Shown in pieces: positions 23,953 through 33,117 of a stretch of 44,959 nt of DNA. Origin of the DNA: Candidatus Obscuribacterales bacterium (GTDB taxonomy: Bacteria > Cyanobacteriota > Vampirovibrionia > Obscuribacterales > Obscuribacteraceae). A program made the translations under genes and the position numbers. Each line of letters opens with the position of its first letter. Position 1 is the first letter of the stretch. The stretch lies in assembly GCA_019747875.1 (NCBI GenBank), contig JAIEQI010000092.1:1-44959 (forward strand). The letters are read 5' to 3'. Under the pieces are notes generated by a model that was given only the letters and a program-made list of their open reading frames with translations, ran no database searches and had not been told where the DNA came from.

Positions 23953-25362
23953 TTAGGAGCTAGGTGGTGTGGACGCTGTGGTGTTGTTATTAGCTGGCTG
24001 CTGGAGGCGAATTAGAGCCATGTTCTGCGTGTTGTTCGGTCCATAGTGAACCAGAATTTGACTGTCATCTTTTGTGAGAGCTGCCAGGCTGGTATCGAAT
24101 ACAGTGGTGTTGTTCTCCCCGATCGTCCATGAGATTCGCTGCGTTTTTTTGTCGAGCTGTCCGTAGATTTGAGACTTCTCGTTTGTCAATTGGTTCATGT
24201 AATTTCCGCGAACTTGTCCTTGCGGATTGATTGCTAACTGAATGAGCATATTCGATTGTGTTTGACCCGGCTCTGCCAGCGAGAAGACACCTAATGGTGC
24301 CCATTTTCCTTGTGCGCTCGTTGACGCTGTCGCTGTTACTGTTGAACCTGTCAGGTCCGGCGCGACTGGTGGATAGCTGTTTGGATCGCTAGAAATACCT
24401 TGCGATGCCAATTGCTGCGCCTGCGAATAATATTGGGCTGGTGTACCTGACGGTGAGCCGTTTACGTAGACGGTATCACCCTGATAGGTCACGTTGCTGA
24501 CTGGATAGATAATAGTGTTTGTATTGGCGTTATTGTTGTTCTTTGAACTAGCCAACTCCGCCCCCATCATTCCCAGTCCCAGAAATGCGGTGAGTGAGCT
24601 TAGCCCCATGCAAGTCCACATGGTGGCTTCTGACCAACCCGGGCAACCCCATGCACCGGGATAGCCCCAATACCCGTGATAAGCATTTGATGCAGCCCAG
24701 CCATGAACGTAGCCATTATCGTATGGATGATATCCGTGATATCCATATCCACCGTATCCGCCATATCCGCGGTTGACGTTGACGTTGTTGACGTTGGTTT
24801 TATTGAATGTGTCGTTATTGAATGAGTTGCGGATCTTGTTTCCCTGATCATTCAAATTATTTTGGTTAATGTTATGTGGCGTCCGGTTCTGAAGTCCCGA
24901 GATGCCACCAAATCCGCCATCGGTTGGAAGATGATCCGGCATGTTCGGACGGCTGGAAATTGGCATGTCTCCATGATTGCCAAAACCTTGATTTCCCCAG
25001 CCGGAGCTAGGTCTGTTCCAAACGCCGTTGTTTTCGGGCCGACCAGAAAATGAAGAACTGCCACCACGATCAAAGCTGCCCCAGCTGCCGGCACTGCGAT
25101 CGCCACTACCCCAACTGCTTCCGCCGAAGCTGCGATCACCGCCACCAAAGCTGCGATCACCACCGAAACTGTCTCCGCCAAAGCTGCGGTCGCCACCACC
25201 GAAACTACGGTCGCCACCACCGAAACTACCGAAACTGCGTCCACCGCCGAAGCTGCCGAAGCTGTGTCCGCCTCCACCAAATCCTCCGCGAGCGTAGGAT
25301 GGGATAGCTATCATCGAGCTAATTGCGGCGACGAGCATTACATTAATGTATTTGCTATTCAT
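23953..25362 (-). CDS. Exported Gly-rich surface protein (planctomycete mu-protocadherin-like)
   Basis: A 469-residue exported protein. The ATG at 25362 is preferred over 25392 because AAGGA precedes it and a signal peptide follows at once (cleavage near SYA-RGG). Residues about 28-120 are Gly/Ser/Phe/Arg repeats (FGGGDRSFGG), then Asn/Gly-rich, then YGGYGYHGYHPYDNGY. A short hydrophobic segment (SLTAFLGLGMMGAELA) follows. The C-terminal 190 residues hold a conserved block: VTYQGDTVYVNGSPSG, KWAPLGVFSLAEPG, IQLAINPQGQVRGNY, ISWTIGENNTTVFDTSL and ILVHYGPNNTQNMALIRLQ. I recall this block from planctomycete proteins labelled mu-protocadherin-like cell-surface protein. It is 24-54 bp after the SgcJ-like gene in the same operon. 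Confidence 0.8.
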   Translation of the reverse strand: MNSKYINVMLVAAISSMIAIPSYARGGFGGGGHSFGSFGGGRSFGSFGGGDRSFGGGDRSFGGDSFGGDRSFGGGDRSFGGSSWGSGDRSAGSWGSFDRGGSSSFSGRPENNGVWNRPSSGWGNQGFGNHGDMPISSRPNMPDHLPTDGGFGGISGLQNRTPHNINQNNLNDQGNKIRNSFNNDTFNKTNVNNVNVNRGYGGYGGYGYHGYHPYDNGYVHGWAASNAYHGYWGYPGAWGCPGWSEATMWTCMGLSSLTAFLGLGMMGAELASSKNNNNANTNTIIYPVSNVTYQGDTVYVNGSPSGTPAQYYSQAQQLASQGISSDPNSYPPVAPDLTGSTVTATASTSAQGKWAPLGVFSLAEPGQTQSNMLIQLAINPQGQVRGNYMNQLTNEKSQIYGQLDKKTQRISWTIGENNTTVFDTSLAALTKDDSQILVHYGPNNTQNMALIRLQQPANNNTTASTPPSS

Positions 25363-25416
25363 ACTTCCAAAATTCCTTGTCTTCTTATTCATCAGGGGAA
25401 AAAATTCAGATCGTCT

Positions 25417-26583
25417 TTACTTGGAAGACAATTTATTAGTGCGTTGAACCTTCAGCGTTTTTGTATCTGCAACGGAAATGCCGTTTACGCTGCGATCGAC
25501 AGATTGCCACGAAAAACTGTTGTTATCATCGAGCGTCATTAAGTTGTGTGCTAGCGAAGTGCTGCCGTCTGGCTGCACCCCAGTCGCATTGACGATCCAC
25601 TGGCGATCACGTTGAGCCCATGTACCATACCCAAATCCGCCGTTGGAATCAAAGTGCCACGATACGATTTCATTTGTGCGCGGATCAAATCCGATCACTT
25701 GTCTGCTCTCAATGGGCGCAGCATCAGCAGATTTTTTTACTTCGTATCTGCATTGAATGAATTTTTTGTGCGCTGCCCAATCTGCTTTGAAGTGAACGGA
25801 CCCGCCATTGTTTTCAGCTGTCCATTCGCCAATCATCCAGGATAACGCTTCCAGGGGGGCACTGCTTGCTTGCGGTGTCAAAGGTGTCTCGGTTGCCGAT
25901 GAAATCAACCAGTTGCCATTTTGTTTAACGAAGACCATTGAGTATCTTGTTTCTGGTGTTGGTCCATTCATGCCATCTTGACGAATGACGATGCCGTCAG
26001 TAAGCGCAACGTTGCTCGATACGATTTTGATGTTTTGAGGGCTGAGCAAGAAATGCGGCCTGCCATTCTCTGCAATTATTGCCGCGAATTTTTTCTCCAG
26101 TGCCTCGCGACCCTTCGTTAACACTCCGTCGGAATCAATAAAAGTGGCATCAGCTGCCCATAATGTTGAAAGTCCTTTTGAGTCTCCCGAAGCCAATCCG
26201 CGTGTTATGCCTGCGAGTTGTTGGCGAATGGAGGATTCATCTGATGCATTTGATGTTGATGCCTTGCTTTCTTTAGCGTTGGATTTTTGAACTGCTACGC
26301 GCTCTATCTTTTCTGTAGCCTTTCCCTCCTTCGCAACTTTCTCTCTCAGCTTCTGTTCTGTTTTCTCAGCATGCTTTGTGTCTTTTTGTAGTTTTGCTTC
26401 TGCCTTCTTTGCGGCTTTGGCTGCTTTTTTCCCGTCTTCAGGTTCAGAGCTCTCGGTCTTGGTCGCTTTCTTGGTCAGAGACTCCGTATCAGAGGCCGCT
26501 ATTGCCTGCGGGAGCCCCGAAAGTACTGTGATTCCAAGTGAAAGTGCGATTAGCGCGTTTGCGGGCCATTTGCTAACGGTCAT
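25417..26583 (-). CDS. Exported SgcJ/EcaC-type (DUF4440, SnoaL-like) protein
   Basis: A 388-residue exported protein. Residues 1-30 are a signal peptide (cleavage near AIA-ASD), and residues 32-115 are a Lys/Ala/Glu-rich coiled segment. Residues about 122-240 form a cone-shaped NTF2-like domain, with SIRQQLAGITRGLASGDSKG, LWAADATFIDSDGVLTKGRE and MVFVKQNGNWLISSATETPL all typical of SgcJ/EcaC family members. Residues 245-385 are a second beta-rich domain (LSWMIGEWTAENNGGSVHFK). NTF2-like folds bind small molecules or act as scaffolds; no catalytic residues can be assigned. GAGGA is ten bases before ATG 26583. It opens the envelope operon that ends near the Ser/Thr kinase. Confidence 0.85.
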   Translation of the reverse strand: MTVSKWPANALIALSLGITVLSGLPQAIAASDTESLTKKATKTESSEPEDGKKAAKAAKKAEAKLQKDTKHAEKTEQKLREKVAKEGKATEKIERVAVQKSNAKESKASTSNASDESSIRQQLAGITRGLASGDSKGLSTLWAADATFIDSDGVLTKGREALEKKFAAIIAENGRPHFLLSPQNIKIVSSNVALTDGIVIRQDGMNGPTPETRYSMVFVKQNGNWLISSATETPLTPQASSAPLEALSWMIGEWTAENNGGSVHFKADWAAHKKFIQCRYEVKKSADAAPIESRQVIGFDPRTNEIVSWHFDSNGGFGYGTWAQRDRQWIVNATGVQPDGSTSLAHNLMTLDDNNSFSWQSVDRSVNGISVADTKTLKVQRTNKLSSK

Positions 26584-26696
26584 TTATTAAATTCCTCGTC
26601 TGATTTCCTGCTTTTCAGCTCTATGGGCGGCACAAAGGGACCATGCTACTACATTTTTGGAAGGCGCTTCATTAGAAGGGCTTGCGTTTGCGGTCT

Positions 26697-26731
26697 TTGA
26701 CACAAAAATTGCACGACCCCGGTGTTAAGGT
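26697..26731 (+). promoter_or_regulatory. Possible promoter of the giant gene
   Basis: A consensus -35 TTGACA lies at 26697-26702. The best -10 candidates (TGTTAA or TAAGGT, 26723-26731) are weak and the spacing is 20 bases or more. If real, it supports translation from ATG 26757 rather than from TTG 26682. Confidence 0.25.
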
Positions 26732-26756
26732 AGTGGCCGGTTTCCTGGGGTGTAGA

Positions 26757-29700
26757 ATGGCGCTGGATGGGCCTGCGGGGCGGGATGACATCGAAAATCA
26801 TGAAATAGCCCATGCGGCAAAAGAGGAGGCCGATTCGCCTATTGAAAAGTCCGCTTCTTTTGATGGTAAGTTGACTCTTGTAGACGCTTTGCGGGATGAA
26901 AGCCAGAGCAGATCAAAGCAAAAACATGACCGCCACGGAGTTTCCAGGGATCAGCCGGTAGCTCTCAGCAATCCGGACAGGCACCGAATCGGCGCTGAAT
27001 ATGCACCGGCGTCAGCTAAAGAAACTGCGTTCATGGATTTGCTTCACAAATCAATGAAGAACATTCCCGGCCATGGTGAGGATCTCAATCGCCAATATAA
27101 CTCAGTGTCCAGGTTGATTCTGCAAAACCTGCCCTTTTACAGTTTTGATCCTGTTGATAAAGTTTCGCCCGATGCACGTGCGAAACACAATGTCATTGAT
27201 GCCATCCACGAATTGAAATCGTTTGATGAATTAAAGAATCTTGTTGTTGAGCTGAAAAAGCAGAAGCTGCAGTCTGATGGAAAGCCGCTCACCAAAGATG
27301 ACTGGAATTTATTGAACCCCCTTTCTGGAAACGAGCGCAGAGAGTTTGCGCGTGTGCAAACTTATATTGATCAAACCCGCAAAGATTTGGCTGAACAAAA
27401 CGGCTCGGGAGTACTAAAGGATGCGCATAAACGAGAACTGATCAATCTCAGTATTTTGGAAGAGATAAACTCAACGCAGCTTGAAAGGACAGTCCGAAAG
27501 CGTGAGGCTCACATCGTCAAGGACATGTTGCAGGCGCTCTCTGTCGAGAAGCCAGGTCTTGCCGAGTTTGAGAAAATGGCTGCTTATGCCCTATCTAAGG
27601 ATTGGAATAATCATCATGGCGGCACTCACTACTATAAAAGTGAACTTCTGGATCGAGTCTATAAAGAAGCCGAGAAGAACCTGAGCAGGGAGGAGATGCA
27701 AGTCTTTGAACAGAAGACGACTAACTTTGCTCGTGCCATCAACATTCATTCTGCTTTAGAGTACCGGGCAATGCATGGTCTTCTTTGGCATAGCCCGGAC
27801 CCGATCGCGATCCGTGCAATCCTGGCGCCTCTAGATGGCGAAAATAGAAAGCAAGTTGTTGATGCGCTCAATTATATAACCGAAGGGAAATTCCATGAGG
27901 ATCTCTCTCATCGAATCACTAACTTGAACGAGTACTTTGCAATTGATGAGCTTTTGCATCGACCTGGAAAGATTGACGCGCCAGGACAAGTCATGGTCGG
28001 GCTTCGAAATATAGGACGAAGGCTTGGCTTCGATTCAGATGATCTTGTAACTGGCATTGAATGGGCTGGTATCAAAACCGGGGAAACAGGAATTCTCAAG
28101 CGCGCTGCATTGCTCGATGCCGAGGGATGGAAGAAGTTAGAGCGACAATACTCGTCAGAGCGTTTCGGGAACCTGGCAGACCTGCCGAAGATAAAGGGGA
28201 TGCCACAGGCATTCGGAACGTTTTTTGAGGTTATGCATCAAACAAAAGGTGATTTTCGTAACTACGAAAGTATCAAGAAGATAATAGATGCAGCGACTGC
28301 TGATCGACGTTACGACATGGTGACTCTTGCTTTGCAGATGTCTACTGATGATATTCGCAATCAACTAATGAATGATCAGCAACGCAATAGAAAGAGCGAT
28401 GGATCCGCTATTAGCACAATGGAGAACACACTGAAGGTGTTCGGGAAATTCGTGCCTTCGGACCTCATGGATGTGGATCGGTTAGCGATTGCAAGCAAGA
28501 ATCGTAGGCAGACTCTGGAGGAGTTTTTCAAAGACGGCGAAGTCAGCCTGCTCACAAAGGTGAATATGTATACTAGCGGGCGTTTGTATTTGAATAAGCT
28601 CTCCTACACAAAAGAACATGAGACTCAAATACTCAGTACCGATACCGATGGAATCAAGGGGTTCTTTGCCAGCGCTTCAGACAAACAACGAGAAAAAGTT
28701 CGCAGCGACGAACCGTATCGCGAATCATTGCGTGCTGCGCTGCGCAATGCGATGTCTAATCGGGAAGCCGCGATCTTGATGAGCGATCTGATCGGAAAAG
28801 AAACTATTACTTCAAATCTACTTGCGCTGCGTCCACCAGGTTGGTTTACTTTGAAAGACACTTCGGATGAGCGTTATAAACGCTTTCTCGAAGAACACTT
28901 ATCAGAGAAAGATGTTGGCTATTGGACTACGAACATCGGCAATGAAAAAGAAGAGTTGAGGCTCCGGGAAGATCTCTCTTCTGTTTATACTGAAGTTGAA
29001 GTTGAGCAAATTCTTTCGAGCATGAAAGAGAAGTTCGGCAATGGCACCACAACTCTTGCCGAGATCACCAAGAACGGCGTCGGAAATAGGTCTCTTCAGC
29101 TCGAGCTGAGTGAGGCGAAAAGTCCAAGTGATATTGTGCGAGCCGTGTTCAAATTGAATGAGGTGGGGCGCACTCAACTCAACAAAGAATCATTTTTCAA
29201 GGACGTAGAGAGCCTGATAAAGGCTAAAGCAAGTGAGCTTACAAGTACTAAAGAACAGGCGACAAGTCTTAGTGAGTTCGCTCTTGGTCAGTTGAAGAAA
29301 GCGTCACAGATAAAGGATGGAGCGACATCTGAACTTCATCTTGACCCAATCGATATGGTCAAATTATCCGGCAGTGTCAATATGGGTGATCCGTTCATTC
29401 CACTGACCGCAATTCAAACTGCGTTTGATCGTATTCCCGATCTGAAAACAAAACTCGAAGCGGATACTCCCTTGCGTGCTCACTTCGAGCAAGCGTTGCT
29501 TATGGCGATTCACATTGGAAATGTTGCGACGCTGACAGACAAGGTTCCGTTTCGGATTGATGAGCAGGGGAATTGGAAGACAGCGCTCAATATTGCTAAT
29601 CAAACTGTCAATAGTATTCATGCACTCAGTGAGAATGGAAGCAGTCAGGCGTATAAGCGCCTGGAGCACGTATTGCGAGGGGAGCCGCTGAAGATCGAAG

Positions 29701-31034
29701 AGCTCGTTCAGTTTGCTTCGGGGTGGTCAGCAAAGCGTGATGTTGTACTTAATTACGCAAGACCTGATGAGGTTTCGGCATTGTTGGAGAAGACCACTGA
29801 CCCTGCTAAACTTGCTTGGCAGGAATCTGTACTGGGGCCGATTCAGCATCGCGAGATAACCCAAAATTGTCTTCAAAAAGGTTTTTGCGATGCTGCGGAT
29901 CAATCTCGCATCGCTGCTCTTGGTGACAAAAAATTCTCCACCAATGGTTTCGAAAATTTCTTTATGGCAATGCAACGAACAGTGGGACCTGTCTTCTTTG
30001 GTAATATGCCAGCTGGTCCGGTGATAAATTCATATGCCAAACTGGATCGCTCTCAGGTTCAGAAAATGGAAGAATCCGGGTTCCGACGTTATCAAAGCTT
30101 CGGCACTATGGATCTGCTTGAGCGTTCCGCGATTGCTGAAAAACTGTCCGCGCAGGTGGCTTACACACAAACCGAAATGGGCCCAATGGAATCTGCGCTG
30201 GCTGCGTTTGCCAAACGCGACTCTGTGCGTTCTCCTCGCTGGCAGATGGCGACCGATATCATAACCGGTGGTAAGGCTGGAATTGAAGTTGAAAACGCAA
30301 ACAATGCCTTGTTAAAGGCAATGCTCGAACTGAAGGATCCCGAGAAGGGAATTTTCAACGATTTGAATGCATTAGCTGCTGCCACCACTTCACCTGAGCT
30401 TGCGCAGCGTATCAGAGATAATATTGCCGAGTTTGACAAAGCGATGCGCAACTATGCCCGAGCCGAGGAAGGAATTGCAGACAGAACTAAAGCGCTTGCG
30501 GATCTGCTGGACAGTATTTCATTGCTCGTCGGCTATGGCGCAACAGCCAAACTCGCGTATGGTGCAACATACGGCGGTGCTCTGTTCGGCGATGCACTTT
30601 TCTTAGGCAAATTGACAGCTAAACTTCAAATGGGGTTAACGTATTGGCTGACAAGTAACGCCTTGCGCGAGAATATGGATGTGGAAGCTGCGGTCAAAGC
30701 GCTAGTCGTGTTTCCCTTTTTGCAAGCCAAACTGCCAATTGTCTTCAGTTGGGGCGCAGGAAAAATGCTAAACATTCCCACTCAAGCTCTTGGACATGGG
30801 CCAGTGTACAAAGTGATTCACTATGGTTTAGACAAAGCGATCAAAGCCGGCATCGTCGTTGGCACACCAGCAGCCCTATACTACGGTCTGCCACTCGGCT
30901 CTGGAGCAGCAAGACCTGAACGTGGTTACGTCAAACCGGAGAACATCCCTTCACTACAATTCGAAGCAAGAAAAGACCAACTTCAAATGGAAGTAATGGC
31001 TCGCCTCCTGGATCTCGGCTACCAGCGAAGGTAG
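26757..31034 (+). CDS. Giant protein of unknown function (1425 residues)
   Basis: A long, mostly helical, charged protein. The ATG at 26757 is chosen because a TTGACA at 26697-26702 suggests a promoter inside any longer frame; a TTG at 26682 with AGAAGGG just before it would add 25 residues. There is no signal peptide. Several stretches look like degenerate annexin-type four-helix repeats, for example SPDPIAIRAILAPLDGENRK followed by QVVDALNYITEGKFHEDLSHR, but the calcium loops are not clear and I do not assign the family. Residues near the C-terminus (about 1290-1400) carry hydrophobic segments such as LLVGYGATAKLAYGATYGGA and YKVIHYGLDKAIKAGIVVG that may enter a membrane. It is single-gene, followed by a palindromic repeat cluster. 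It could be a structural or secreted effector-like protein. Confidence 0.8.
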   Translation: MALDGPAGRDDIENHEIAHAAKEEADSPIEKSASFDGKLTLVDALRDESQSRSKQKHDRHGVSRDQPVALSNPDRHRIGAEYAPASAKETAFMDLLHKSMKNIPGHGEDLNRQYNSVSRLILQNLPFYSFDPVDKVSPDARAKHNVIDAIHELKSFDELKNLVVELKKQKLQSDGKPLTKDDWNLLNPLSGNERREFARVQTYIDQTRKDLAEQNGSGVLKDAHKRELINLSILEEINSTQLERTVRKREAHIVKDMLQALSVEKPGLAEFEKMAAYALSKDWNNHHGGTHYYKSELLDRVYKEAEKNLSREEMQVFEQKTTNFARAINIHSALEYRAMHGLLWHSPDPIAIRAILAPLDGENRKQVVDALNYITEGKFHEDLSHRITNLNEYFAIDELLHRPGKIDAPGQVMVGLRNIGRRLGFDSDDLVTGIEWAGIKTGETGILKRAALLDAEGWKKLERQYSSERFGNLADLPKIKGMPQAFGTFFEVMHQTKGDFRNYESIKKIIDAATADRRYDMVTLALQMSTDDIRNQLMNDQQRNRKSDGSAISTMENTLKVFGKFVPSDLMDVDRLAIASKNRRQTLEEFFKDGEVSLLTKVNMYTSGRLYLNKLSYTKEHETQILSTDTDGIKGFFASASDKQREKVRSDEPYRESLRAALRNAMSNREAAILMSDLIGKETITSNLLALRPPGWFTLKDTSDERYKRFLEEHLSEKDVGYWTTNIGNEKEELRLREDLSSVYTEVEVEQILSSMKEKFGNGTTTLAEITKNGVGNRSLQLELSEAKSPSDIVRAVFKLNEVGRTQLNKESFFKDVESLIKAKASELTSTKEQATSLSEFALGQLKKASQIKDGATSELHLDPIDMVKLSGSVNMGDPFIPLTAIQTAFDRIPDLKTKLEADTPLRAHFEQALLMAIHIGNVATLTDKVPFRIDEQGNWKTALNIANQTVNSIHALSENGSSQAYKRLEHVLRGEPLKIEELVQFASGWSAKRDVVLNYARPDEVSALLEKTTDPAKLAWQESVLGPIQHREITQNCLQKGFCDAADQSRIAALGDKKFSTNGFENFFMAMQRTVGPVFFGNMPAGPVINSYAKLDRSQVQKMEESGFRRYQSFGTMDLLERSAIAEKLSAQVAYTQTEMGPMESALAAFAKRDSVRSPRWQMATDIITGGKAGIEVENANNALLKAMLELKDPEKGIFNDLNALAAATTSPELAQRIRDNIAEFDKAMRNYARAEEGIADRTKALADLLDSISLLVGYGATAKLAYGATYGGALFGDALFLGKLTAKLQMGLTYWLTSNALRENMDVEAAVKALVVFPFLQAKLPIVFSWGAGKMLNIPTQALGHGPVYKVIHYGLDKAIKAGIVVGTPAALYYGLPLGSGAARPERGYVKPENIPSLQFEARKDQLQMEVMARLLDLGYQRR

Positions 31035-31338
31035 TATGGAGCGGACGTCCGATGCTTGGCGATCTCATGTTGTGCTTGGGAATGGAAATTAGCTCGGCTC
31101 GAAACGTATGGAGCGCGGGCATCTTGCCCGCCCATATGCAAATTCTACTATCTACGCCACAGCTTTAGGGAGGCTCTGACTCTACCATTCGCGAAACTGG
31201 GAAATAGTAGCTGCAACGCGCTTCGCGCTTATGGGCGGACGGGACGTCCGCGCTCCATACTTAGCTGCAACGCGCTTCGTGCTCCATACACAGCGCACAT
31301 GAGATCGCCAGCTGTATCAATAGATGCCCGCTCCATAC
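31034..31338. repeat. Cluster of palindromic repeats between convergent genes
   Basis: No gene is seen here. A half element (TATGGAGCGGACGTCCG) begins immediately after the stop of the giant gene, the full composite copy 2 occupies 31107-31259, and then two or more partial GCTCCATAC arms follow up to about 31338. The cluster fills the whole space between the convergent genes ending at 31034 and 31339. Confidence 0.8.
31107..31259. repeat. Composite palindromic (REP/MITE-like) element, copy 2
   Basis: Left arm at 31107-31136 and right arm at 31230-31259, identical to the arms of copy 1. The interior matches copy 1 (CTACTATCTACGCCACAGC) but has an extra ~30 bases starting GACTCTACCATTCGCG. Both arms form their own hairpin. 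Confidence 0.88.
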
Positions 31339-32091
31339 TTAGCGTGCACCTGGTTCGTAGATGTGGTTAAAGCTATTTGGCGGAACTGTGCTGTATCTTC
31401 TTTGATAATTCCCTTCCATGGATCGCATTTTCTGAAAGATTCCACCGATGGATGACATCGGTGATTGCGCCCCACTTCCGCCTTGTTGAGGATTTACAAA
31501 GTGCCTCATCAACCCGCTATAAAGTTGCGATCGCTCGTAGTCTACTGCAAGATTATTATTACCGACGGCATTTGCGCCCCCATAACTCAGTGGTCCGCCA
31601 TAATTTATCGGCGTGTTATATGTTTCTCCGTAGCGCCCGTAATTGTAATTTCCATAGCTGGAGCTGCCACCGTATCGTTCGCTATTCTCACCATAGCGAT
31701 GGGAGTTCTCGCCGTAGCGATCTGAATTCTCTCCATAACGGTGTGAGTTCTCTCCGTATCTATTGCTGTAATATGATGCTCCGCCTCCTGCATCTCCAAC
31801 ACCACGGAAGCCACCACCCATCCCGCCGACGCCTTTGAATCCGCCTCCCATTCCGCCGATTCCCTTCATGCCGCCGCCCATTCCTCCGATCCCTTTCATG
31901 CCACCGCCCATGCCACCAATGCCTGCCATACCACCCATTTCACCTCCGCCTCTTCCGCGTTCATAGCAGATGAGTTCGCTAGCACGACTTCTAGCAGATA
32001 CGGATTTGTGAGATGAAGTCGCGGGCAGAGCAAATGCCGGTCCGGCAAGAGAAACTAGAGCTAAGAGTGCAAGTGATAATTTGATTTCCAT
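31339..32091 (-). CDS. Exported Gly/Met- and RYGENS-repeat protein
   Basis: A 250-residue exported protein. The ATG at 32091 is preferred over a GTG at 32118 because it starts a clean signal peptide (MEIKLSLALLALVSLAGPAF, cleavage near AFA-LPA). After a short basic stretch there are about five decapeptide repeats of GGMGGG(M/F)(K/R)G(I/V), then four to five heptads of RYGENS(H/D/E), then an Asn/Tyr/Gly-rich region. Both repeat types are low complexity; the aromatic, Arg and Gly pattern is like that of self-assembling or phase-separating surface proteins. No family is recognised. It is transcribed toward the repeat cluster, away from the gene at 32293. Confidence 0.72.
   Translation of the reverse strand: MEIKLSLALLALVSLAGPAFALPATSSHKSVSARSRASELICYERGRGGGEMGGMAGIGGMGGGMKGIGGMGGGMKGIGGMGGGFKGVGGMGGGFRGVGDAGGGASYYSNRYGENSHRYGENSDRYGENSHRYGENSERYGGSSSYGNYNYGRYGETYNTPINYGGPLSYGGANAVGNNNLAVDYERSQLYSGLMRHFVNPQQGGSGAQSPMSSIGGIFQKMRSMEGNYQRRYSTVPPNSFNHIYEPGAR
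31669..31948 (-). repeat. Two internal tandem-repeat arrays in the RYGENS/GGMGGG gene
   Basis: The 21-bp RYGENS units lie around 31669-31764 and the 30-bp GGMGGGMKGI units around 31796-31948. The DNA copies are highly similar, so unit number is likely unstable. Confidence 0.75.
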
Positions 32092-32292
32092 TAGCGCTCG
32101 GGATCGATGGGGTAGCACGTCGGTAGGCTGGATTATTAATCTCCGCTGACCTGATCTTTATTCCCGGATATTGAGTCGGTATCGCAGATTCATACTATCT
32201 TGAACAACACAGAAATAAGTTTCGTGATTTGATATGATCTTCGGATTGGTCTCCCATTTATTTGATCTTCTCTACCACGTAAGGGAATCGAC

Positions 32293-33102
32293 ATGATTAG
32301 TAAGTTTCTAGTAGCAAACAGGATGCCTGGTTTGACATTGTCTATCGCAATTTCTTTGAGTCTATTTGCGATTAATTCCCTGAATGTGACAGCCAATGCT
32401 CAGGAAGATAAACCCGCTGCTGCATCGGACTCGAAAACACCACCATCTCCTTCAGAAGTTTTGGGTGCACATTCTGCTGAAGCTAAACAAATAGTTTCCG
32501 AAGCTATGAGTGCGATGAAGACCTTTAAGAGTGATGAGTTCGGTGTTTCCATGGATTATCCTGCCAACTTCACTTACAAGCCATCAGCAGAGCCAGGTTT
32601 GTTTGGTGTCGCTTCTATGGGTGGGATCGTCAATGTCTCTTGGAGCACACAAAAGCTCGACGCCACAGTTGGTGAGACTCTGGATAAATATGCAGAATCC
32701 AACAAAAATTCCGTGGCAGCACTTGATATTCCTGGCTACAAGTTCTCCAAGTTCATTTCTGATACAACCACAAAGAGCAACGGACTTGATCAGCGCCGTA
32801 TATTGGTGGAGGCAGAAACACCGTCCCCTGGCGGAGCCGTCAAGCTGAGGCAGTTGATGATGATTGCTATAGCTGATGGGACGGGGTATGTGATGTGTGG
32901 AACCGCACCCGAGGCTTATTACTCTTTTGTCGAACCTCTATTTAACAAGATGGGCGCTTCATTCAAGAAAAGTCCCAAGGCTCCCAGCACACCGGCAGCA
33001 GCAACTCCTGCCGCAACAGATCCTACAGCAGCAACACCTGCCGCAACTGATCCCGCAGCGGCAACTCCTGCAGTTGAGCCCAAGCTCGAATCTGCAAAGT
33101 AG
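32293..33102 (+). CDS. Exported PsbP/DUF1795-like protein
   Basis: A 269-residue exported protein. Residues 1-36 are a signal peptide (hydrophobic LTLSIAISLSLFAINSL, cleavage near ANA-QED). Residues about 74-235 look like a single Mog1/PsbP-type alpha-beta sandwich: DEFGVSMDYPANFTYKPSAE at the start, with the aromatic-Pro-x-Asx/Gly-aromatic pattern of the first hairpin, then VNVSWSTQKLDATVGETLDK, RRILVEAETPSPGG and VMCGTAPEAYYSFVEPLFNK. The C-terminus is a run of PAATDP/AATPA repeats. AAGGGA precedes the ATG. The gene at 34969 carries two domains of the same type. Function is unknown; in cyanobacteria and plants this fold serves as an extrinsic, lumen-side accessory domain. Confidence 0.82.
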   Translation: MISKFLVANRMPGLTLSIAISLSLFAINSLNVTANAQEDKPAAASDSKTPPSPSEVLGAHSAEAKQIVSEAMSAMKTFKSDEFGVSMDYPANFTYKPSAEPGLFGVASMGGIVNVSWSTQKLDATVGETLDKYAESNKNSVAALDIPGYKFSKFISDTTTKSNGLDQRRILVEAETPSPGGAVKLRQLMMIAIADGTGYVMCGTAPEAYYSFVEPLFNKMGASFKKSPKAPSTPAAATPAATDPTAATPAATDPAAATPAVEPKLESAK

Positions 33103-33117
33103 ACGAATTCTGTCTTT

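Noticed and set aside
24852..25307. Pro/Leu- or Val/Ala-rich frames over the Gly-rich surface gene
   Set aside because: They are frame shadows of the FGGGDRSFGG repeats and have no start signals.
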